From Campylobacteraceae bacterium (GTDB lineage: Bacteria; Campylobacterota; Campylobacteria; Campylobacterales; Sulfurovaceae), in NCBI GenBank assembly GCA_027022775.1, contig JALVXO010000114.1, positions 1-11,407 of the forward strand: a DNA stretch of 11,407 nt, in the 5' to 3' direction. Every line of letters begins with the position of its first letter. Position 1 is the stretch's first letter. Below, piece after piece: positions 7,000-11,407 of the stretch. A program made the translations under genes and the position numbers. The notes under the pieces are model-generated. The model saw only the letters and a list, made by a program, of their open reading frames with translations, made no database searches and had not been told where the DNA came from.

Positions 7000-8748
7000 A
7001 TGAGTAAGATTTTAGAAGAGTTAGTAAAAAAAGGAATAATTGATAAACAGCAATTAATAAATTATATCTCTAAAACCCATATAAGCAAAGTAACAATCGG
7101 GAATTTAATAGAAAACGGGGTTTTGGAAAAAGAGGTTTTTTATGATTACTTAATAAAGAGTATCAGAAAAGGGGAACACCCTTTTTCTATTATTGAAAAA
7201 CTGGCTTTAGAAGATATTGATGTTACCGATGTATATAAATATATTGCCAAAAAATTAAATATTGAGTATATAGATTTAAACAGTGTAGAGATAGACAGTA
7301 CCCTTTTAGAAAAAATCCCAACCTCTATTCTTTTAAAAAACAGAGCGATAGTTGTAGAAGAGGATGATTTAACTGTAAGCGTAATTTTTAGCGACCCTTT
7401 TGATATATCTGCGCAAGATGCAATTGCAAGGTTTTTCCCTAGAAAAAGCTTAAAAATAGCTCTTGCACAGGCTGATAATATTAAAGATAAGCTTATTCAG
7501 ATAGAAACATATGAATCTTTAAAAACTTATGTAGAAGATATAAAAAAAGATTTACAAACAACCGGAAGCAGTGAAGAGAGTGATGAATCCCCTGCTGTTT
7601 TAAAATTGATTGATTTAATTTTAAGAAGCTCTATTATGGCAAAAGCGAGCGATATCCATATTGAAGTTACCGAAAAAAACTGTATTGTACGTGACAGAAT
7701 AGACGGTTTGCTGCAGCAGAGGTTTATTTTTGACAAAGCGGTATTTGGACCGCTTGCTTCGAGACTTAAACTGCTGTCTAATTTAGACATTGCAGAGCGC
7801 AGAAAACCGCAAGACGGCCGTTTTTCTGCTACAGTAGCAGGAAGTGAATATGACTTCCGTATCTCTACCCTTCCTACACTTATTGGCGAATCTATTGTTA
7901 TGAGAATTTTGGATAAATCCAAAACTCTGATAGCTTTGGAAGACATGGGGATGAATGAAGTAAATTATGAAAAATTCAAAAGGGCAATCCAGACACCTTA
8001 CGGCATTGTTTTGGTAACCGGACCTACAGGAAGCGGTAAAACAACTACCCTTTATGCCTCGCTAAATGCCATTAGAAGCAGCAAAGATAAAATAATTACC
8101 GTTGAAGACCCTGTAGAGTACCAAATGACAGGTATCCAGCAGGTACAGGTTAATGTCAGCGCAGGCTTGACTTTTGCTTCGGCGCTGCGCTCTATTTTGC
8201 GTCAAGACCCGGATAAAATTATGATCGGGGAGATTAGGGATACAGAAACTTTAAGAATAGCAATACAAGCAGCAATGACCGGGCACCTGGTTCTTTCTAC
8301 ACTGCATACAAATGATGCTATTTCTGCTGTTTTTAGAATGGTGGATATGGGAATAGAGAGTTATCTTGTAAGCGGTTCATTAGTTGCAATTCAGGCACAA
8401 AGATTGGTAAGAAAAATATGCCCTTATTGTAAAACAAGAACAGAAATCAGTAAAAAAATGCTAGCAGATATAGAGAGTTTTTTGCCAGAAGGCAGAGAAT
8501 TGACTTTTTACAAAGGTGAAGGGTGCAAACACTGTTACAACTCTGGATTTGCAGGCAGAGAAATGATTTCCGAAGTTTTAACTGTAAGTACTGAAATTGC
8601 CAGAATGATTGCAGCGGGTGCAAAAGAGGAAGAACTTACAAAACAGGCTGAAAAAGAGGGTTTTATAACTATGTTCCAAGATGGCATTTTAAAAGCTTTG
8701 GATGGAAAAACAACCGTAGATGAAATCTTCAGAGTAGCAAGGTTATAG
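7000..8748 (+). CDS. mshE: MshE/GspE-family pilus assembly ATPase
   Basis: The product has 582 residues. The N-terminal region (about 1-180) is MshEN/T2SSE_N-like. The C-terminal motor has Walker A GPTGSGKT (341-348), the Asp box ITVEDPVEY (366-374), Walker B IMIGEIRD (407-414) and the His box GHLVLSTLHTN (428-438). It also has a zinc-binding tetracysteine motif, CPYC (474-477) with CKHC (509-512), typical of GspE/PilB extension ATPases rather than PilT. It should hydrolyse ATP on the cytoplasmic side, docking to the PilM-like domain and to MshG, to drive fibre extension or secretion. The two c-di-GMP-binding motifs expected at the N-terminus are degenerate. The ribosome site is weak: AAGGA at 6978-6982 is 17 bases away, so coupling to the upstream gene is likely. 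This is the last gene before a 197-base gap. Confidence 0.95.
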   Translation: MSKILEELVKKGIIDKQQLINYISKTHISKVTIGNLIENGVLEKEVFYDYLIKSIRKGEHPFSIIEKLALEDIDVTDVYKYIAKKLNIEYIDLNSVEIDSTLLEKIPTSILLKNRAIVVEEDDLTVSVIFSDPFDISAQDAIARFFPRKSLKIALAQADNIKDKLIQIETYESLKTYVEDIKKDLQTTGSSEESDESPAVLKLIDLILRSSIMAKASDIHIEVTEKNCIVRDRIDGLLQQRFIFDKAVFGPLASRLKLLSNLDIAERRKPQDGRFSATVAGSEYDFRISTLPTLIGESIVMRILDKSKTLIALEDMGMNEVNYEKFKRAIQTPYGIVLVTGPTGSGKTTTLYASLNAIRSSKDKIITVEDPVEYQMTGIQQVQVNVSAGLTFASALRSILRQDPDKIMIGEIRDTETLRIAIQAAMTGHLVLSTLHTNDAISAVFRMVDMGIESYLVSGSLVAIQAQRLVRKICPYCKTRTEISKKMLADIESFLPEGRELTFYKGEGCKHCYNSGFAGREMISEVLTVSTEIARMIAAGAKEEELTKQAEKEGFITMFQDGILKALDGKTTVDEIFRVARL

Positions 8749-8790
8749 CTGCTTTACTTTTTTTATAAGCCGCTTCTTATTTTATTTTTA
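8747..8790 (+). terminator. Weak candidate terminator after mshE
   Basis: AGC-T-GCTT (8747-8754) can pair with AAGC-C-GCT (8767-8774): seven pairs with one T/C mismatch and a 12-base loop. A T-rich run follows (8774-8790). The stem is short and AT-weak, so partial read-through into mshG is plausible. Confidence 0.35.
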
Positions 8791-8865
8791 TAACTAAACA
8801 ACTCCAATTTTACTACGCTTTAAAAAATGTACTAAAAATGTAAGCTTTAAATTAGTTTAATTGTG

Positions 8866-8871
8866 TATAAT
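8866..8871 (+). promoter_or_regulatory. -10 box of a separate mshG promoter
   Basis: A perfect TATAAT lies in the 197-base gap between mshE and mshG, preceded by AT-rich sequence and no clear -35. Transcription would start near 8878 and leave a leader of about 68 bases. That leader contains a 7-base-pair hairpin, ATTTCAT-AAA-ATGAAAT (8895-8911). The ribosome site GGAG (8936-8939) lies six bases before the ATG at 8946. The rest of the gap shows nothing else that I recognise. Confidence 0.5.
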
Positions 8872-8945
8872 TACAATATATCCATTTTTTGGTAATTTCA
8901 TAAAATGAAATGTGAGAAATATTTTTTACACATTTGGAGTTCTAA

Positions 8946-10190
8946 ATGTATTACAGAGTAGACTATATATACAGAGGAAAGCGAAACAGCAATATTGTTA
9001 AAGCACGAAATAAATTTGAAGCCTCTTCTCTTGTAAAAAAAGAAAAACCGGGCATTATGGTTATAGGTTCAACCAAAACCTCACCGCCTATTGAGGAGAC
9101 TTTTGCAGAATTCAGTAAAAATTTTCAAAAATCATTAAAAGCAAAAATGCCTATCGATGAAAAAATTTCAAATATCAGGCAAATTGCGGTAATGACAGAT
9201 GCGGGTATTCCTATACATGATGTATTAGAAGATATAGTAGCAAGCAGTAAAAACAGAGTAACTAAAGAGATTTTTAGCTCTGTTGCCAATGATATTAATG
9301 CCGGTAAAAGTATGTCTGTTGCCCTGGAACCTTTTAAAGAAGATATGGGGCATATTGTAATGGCAATGACTAAACTAGGAGAAACAACCGGTAATTTTTC
9401 TGAAGCTTACCATAAACTGGCAGATATTTTAGAAAACATAAGAGAAAACAAAGCAAAATTTAAAAAGGCTATGCGCTACCCGATTACTGTAATAAGCGCT
9501 TTGGTTATAGCTTTTGTAATTGTTATTATGACAGTTGTGCCCAAATTTAGACAGATTTTTAAAGAGCTAGGCGCAAACCTTCCAATTGCAACCAAAATTT
9601 TGCTAGGAGCAGAAAGTTTTTTCAGGCATTACGGATTTTTTATAATTTTTGCCCTGGTTGCAACATTTTTTATAATAAGGTACCTTTATAAAAATAACAG
9701 CGATTTTAGATATGCTGCAGATAAAATTTTAGCAAGCCCTAAATTTTATTTAATAGGAAAAGCGGTTTATCTCTCCAGCATGTATAACTATACACTTGTT
9801 TTTGGTTCATTAATTAAAGCGGGTATTCCAGTTTCAGAAGCTTTAAATACAGCTCTTGGAGTTGTTGAGAATGAGTACATAAAAAAGCAGCTGGAAGGAA
9901 TTAATATAAATATCGGACGCGGTGTCGGATTGGCAGAAGCTATAGAACAGAGCGGACTGTTTGAAAATATGTCTATCCAGATGATAAAAGCTGGAGAATC
10001 AAGCGGACAGTTAGATGCTATGCTTGATAAAGTAAGCGGCTATTACAATATGAAATTCCAAAATTTAATAGACAATCTATCTTCTTATATAGAACCGATT
10101 ATGATTGCACTTATTGCAGGATTGGTTTTACTTTTAGCGCTAGGTATCTTTATGCCGATGTGGGATTTAGGAAAAGCGGCAAAAAGTTAA
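8946..10190 (+). CDS. mshG: MshG/GspF-family inner-membrane platform protein
   Basis: The product has 414 residues, the standard length. A divergent N-terminal strand region (1-45) precedes two T2SSF domains (about 74-201 and 276-404). Each has the family pattern: IRQIAVMTDAGIPIHDVLED in the first, and LVFGSLIKAGIPVSEALNTA in the second followed by MIKAGESSGQLDAML. Three membrane segments lie at about 179-199, 229-247 and 384-404, the last followed by the typical PMWDL end. The protein is the polytopic core that connects the MshE motor to pilin insertion. Its own promoter and a 197-base gap separate it from mshE, although the gene order E-G is that of msh loci. A strong terminator follows after 15 bases, so no pilin genes are cotranscribed downstream. 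Confidence 0.93.
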   Translation: MYYRVDYIYRGKRNSNIVKARNKFEASSLVKKEKPGIMVIGSTKTSPPIEETFAEFSKNFQKSLKAKMPIDEKISNIRQIAVMTDAGIPIHDVLEDIVASSKNRVTKEIFSSVANDINAGKSMSVALEPFKEDMGHIVMAMTKLGETTGNFSEAYHKLADILENIRENKAKFKKAMRYPITVISALVIAFVIVIMTVVPKFRQIFKELGANLPIATKILLGAESFFRHYGFFIIFALVATFFIIRYLYKNNSDFRYAADKILASPKFYLIGKAVYLSSMYNYTLVFGSLIKAGIPVSEALNTALGVVENEYIKKQLEGININIGRGVGLAEAIEQSGLFENMSIQMIKAGESSGQLDAMLDKVSGYYNMKFQNLIDNLSSYIEPIMIALIAGLVLLLALGIFMPMWDLGKAAKS

Positions 10191-10205
10191 ACCGGTTAAA
10201 ACGGC

Positions 10206-10238
10206 TGCCCGGTAAATGCCGGGCAATACTCTCTTTTT
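10206..10238 (+). terminator. Rho-independent terminator after mshG
   Basis: TGCCCGG (10206-10212) pairs perfectly with CCGGGCA (10219-10225) across a six-base loop. The stem is strongly GC-rich against an AT-rich background. A five-to-six base T-run follows at about 10233-10238, eight bases beyond the stem, which is slightly far for a classic terminator. Confidence 0.7.
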
Positions 10239-10251
10239 AAGATTTAAAACA

Positions 10252-10257
10252 TATAAT
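10252..10257 (+). promoter_or_regulatory. -10 box of the truB promoter
   Basis: TATAAT lies just after the mshG terminator. A start near 10264 would give a leader of about 20 bases to the ATG at 10285, with GGGA (10277-10280) as the ribosome site. The box lies inside a longer upstream open frame, which argues against the longer start. Confidence 0.5.
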
Positions 10258-10284
10258 ATTCCAAATTTTTTTATTTGGGAAAAA

Positions 10285-11124
10285 ATGGATAGATTATTTG
10301 TAGTAAATAAACCTATATTTATCTCTTCAAACAGTTATTTGAGCCATATAAAAAGAAAATACAACACTAAAAAAGCGGGATTCTCCGGCACGCTGGATCC
10401 GTTTGCAACAGGCTGCTTAATAGTCGCAACAGGAGCATACACTAAACTTTTTCAATATTTAAACAAATCGCCCAAAGTTTACAGAGCCACACTGTGGCTT
10501 GGAGCTTGCAGCGAAACACTGGATATTGAACATATAAGCAGCATAGAGAGAGTGCCGGAGTTTGATTTACAGCAGGTTACAGAGGCTTTAAACTCTTTTA
10601 AAGGAAACATCTCTTACCTGCCGCCTAAATTTTCTGCAAAAAAGATAAATGGACAAAAAGCGTATAAGCTGGCAAGAGAAGGAAAGGAACCGGCATTAAA
10701 AGAGATTAAATCTGAAATTTACAATATAAAACTGCTGCACTACACCCACCCTTTTATTGCTTTTGAAATTGAAGTGAGCGAAGGGGCATATATTAGAAGC
10801 ATTGCTCAGTTAATTGCAAAAAAATTGGGGGTTACTGGCACATTGAGCTCTCTTCACAGAGTCAGCGAAGGGGCTTTTAGATATGAAAATGAAAAAGCTT
10901 TAAACCCTTTTGAATATTTAAATATAGAACAAAACCGATTTTTAGGAGATTATAAAGATTTAGAGCTTGGCAAAAAACTTGCCGCAGCCCTGTTTGAAAA
11001 ACAGCAAGATGGAGTTTATTTTGTTGAAAGCAAAAATTTTTATGCAATACTTGAAATTAAAGAAGGTTTGGTAAAATACCGCTTAAACCGCATTCCTAAA
11101 CCTCAATCTCATCCCCAAGTTTAA
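10285..11124 (+). CDS. truB: tRNA pseudouridine-55 synthase TruB
   Basis: TruB converts U55 to pseudouridine in the T-loop of tRNAs. The product has 279 residues from the chosen start. The catalytic Asp38 lies in GFSGTLDPFATG (32-43), followed by the conserved Tyr of KVYRATLWLG (Tyr66), the PPKFSAKKINGQKAYKLAR block (113-131) and the Arg of GAYIRSIAQL (Arg171). The usual His before GTLDP is Phe here, which I recall also in Campylobacter TruB, so it looks like a clade trait rather than a defect. The C-terminal PUA-like part is short. An in-frame ATG at 10216 would add 23 residues, but it lies inside the terminator hairpin. GGGA at 10277-10280 and the -10 at 10252 favour 10285, and the protein begins at the normal family start (MDRLFVVNKP). 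Its 3' end overlaps a convergent gene by 29 bases. Confidence 0.95.
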   Translation: MDRLFVVNKPIFISSNSYLSHIKRKYNTKKAGFSGTLDPFATGCLIVATGAYTKLFQYLNKSPKVYRATLWLGACSETLDIEHISSIERVPEFDLQQVTEALNSFKGNISYLPPKFSAKKINGQKAYKLAREGKEPALKEIKSEIYNIKLLHYTHPFIAFEIEVSEGAYIRSIAQLIAKKLGVTGTLSSLHRVSEGAFRYENEKALNPFEYLNIEQNRFLGDYKDLELGKKLAAALFEKQQDGVYFVESKNFYAILEIKEGLVKYRLNRIPKPQSHPQV

Positions 11125-11407
11125 AATATTTTGCTCCTACTCTTGCGAGGGGGTTGGGGAAGTTTACTCTTAATTTTTCTTTATCTGCCACCAAAGAGTC
11201 ATCTATATAAAGCTCTTTTATCTCCACAATTATTGGGATTGTTTTTGAATTTTTCAACTCTACCTCTTGCAGAAAATCGCAAAAAAATGCTATTTTGGCA
11301 TCTTTTGGTATTGGAGGATAGGCAGAATTTGGGGTTTTGTTTTCGATATTAAACTCTTCAAACTCACTGATACCCTCTTCAAACGGGGCAGCAGTAGCGT
11401 TTAACTC
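11096..11407 (-). CDS. Flavin reductase-like (FMN-binding) family protein, C-terminal part (5' end missing)
   Basis: On the minus strand the frame is open from the window's right edge to a TAG at 11098-11096, giving 103 residues; the start lies outside. The sequence shows NATAAPFEEGISEFEEFNI near its start, then YPPIPKDAKIAFFC, a strand with IPIIVEIKELYIDDSLV, and the end NPLARVGAKYFKLGDEIEV. This matches the C-terminal half of flavin reductase-like proteins (Flavin_Reduct / flavoredoxin group), where an EFE-type segment precedes the I-V-G-E-V/I-H-like strand and a final LAR-G-x-Y-x-LG. The family binds FMN and reduces flavin or carries electrons; the specific substrate is unknown. It overlaps the truB 3' end by 29 bases tail to tail, leaving no room for a terminator between them. 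Confidence 0.75.
   Translation of the reverse strand, partial: ELNATAAPFEEGISEFEEFNIENKTPNSAYPPIPKDAKIAFFCDFLQEVELKNSKTIPIIVEIKELYIDDSLVADKEKLRVNFPNPLARVGAKYFKLGDEIEV

Noticed and set aside
7527..7946. 139-residue minus-strand open frame inside mshE
   Set aside because: Shadow of the ATPase frame; no ribosome site and no recognisable motif.
10216..10284. 23-residue N-terminal extension of TruB
   Set aside because: The ATG falls in the terminator hairpin, has no ribosome site, and the extension contains the likely promoter; TruB homologues start at the later Met.
11131..11352. 73-residue plus-strand open frame after truB
   Set aside because: It is antisense to the flavin reductase-like gene, which has recognisable family sequence; this frame is Leu/Phe-rich without a good start context.
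1..11407. CRISPR array, tRNA or rRNA genes
   Set aside because: No regularly spaced direct repeats and no tRNA- or rRNA-like conserved sequence were seen on reading either strand.

Overview
The window is AT-rich, with lysine-rich proteins, frequent AGA arginine codons and short, tightly overlapping genes. The TruB at the right carries GFSGTLDP in place of the more common GHxGTLDP around its catalytic aspartate, a variant I associate with Campylobacterota (formerly Epsilonproteobacteria). Together with the AT-rich -10 boxes lacking a clear -35, this points to a Campylobacterota genome. I cannot resolve the genus.

Left edge (1-936): the 3' end of a large surface protein built of tandem Ig/cadherin-like repeats, followed 10 bases later by a small lipoprotein gene. 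Next comes a 384-base stretch without a convincing gene. Its first half (941-1143) is a roughly 40% GC segment bounded by imperfect inverted repeats and rich in internal hairpins, either a MITE-like remnant or a structured RNA. Its second half (1144-1320) is about 14% GC and carries the probable promoter of the main operon.

Core (1321-10190): eight genes for an MSHA-type pilus / type II secretion-like assembly machine, in the order known from the Vibrio msh locus. They are mshI-like (PilM-PilN fusion), mshJ-like (PilO), mshK-like (PilP/GspC-like), mshL (secretin), mshM (ExeA-like ATPase), mshN-like (TPR), mshE (assembly ATPase), then a 197-base gap with its own promoter, and mshG (GspF-like platform). 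The first seven are joined by 4-8 base overlaps or 3-5 base gaps and are probably one translationally coupled operon. The proteins would form a complete cell-envelope path: an ATPase and platform protein in the inner membrane, an I/J/K alignment complex across the periplasm, and an outer-membrane secretin with accessory M and N. No pilin or prepilin peptidase gene lies in the window, so the pilins must be encoded elsewhere.

Right edge (10191-11407): a strong terminator closes mshG. A separate promoter drives truB (tRNA pseudouridine-55 synthase). The 3' end of truB overlaps a convergent, incomplete minus-strand gene for a flavin reductase-like protein that runs off the window. I see nothing clearly outside known families. 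The most unexplained element is the inverted-repeat segment at 941-1143.
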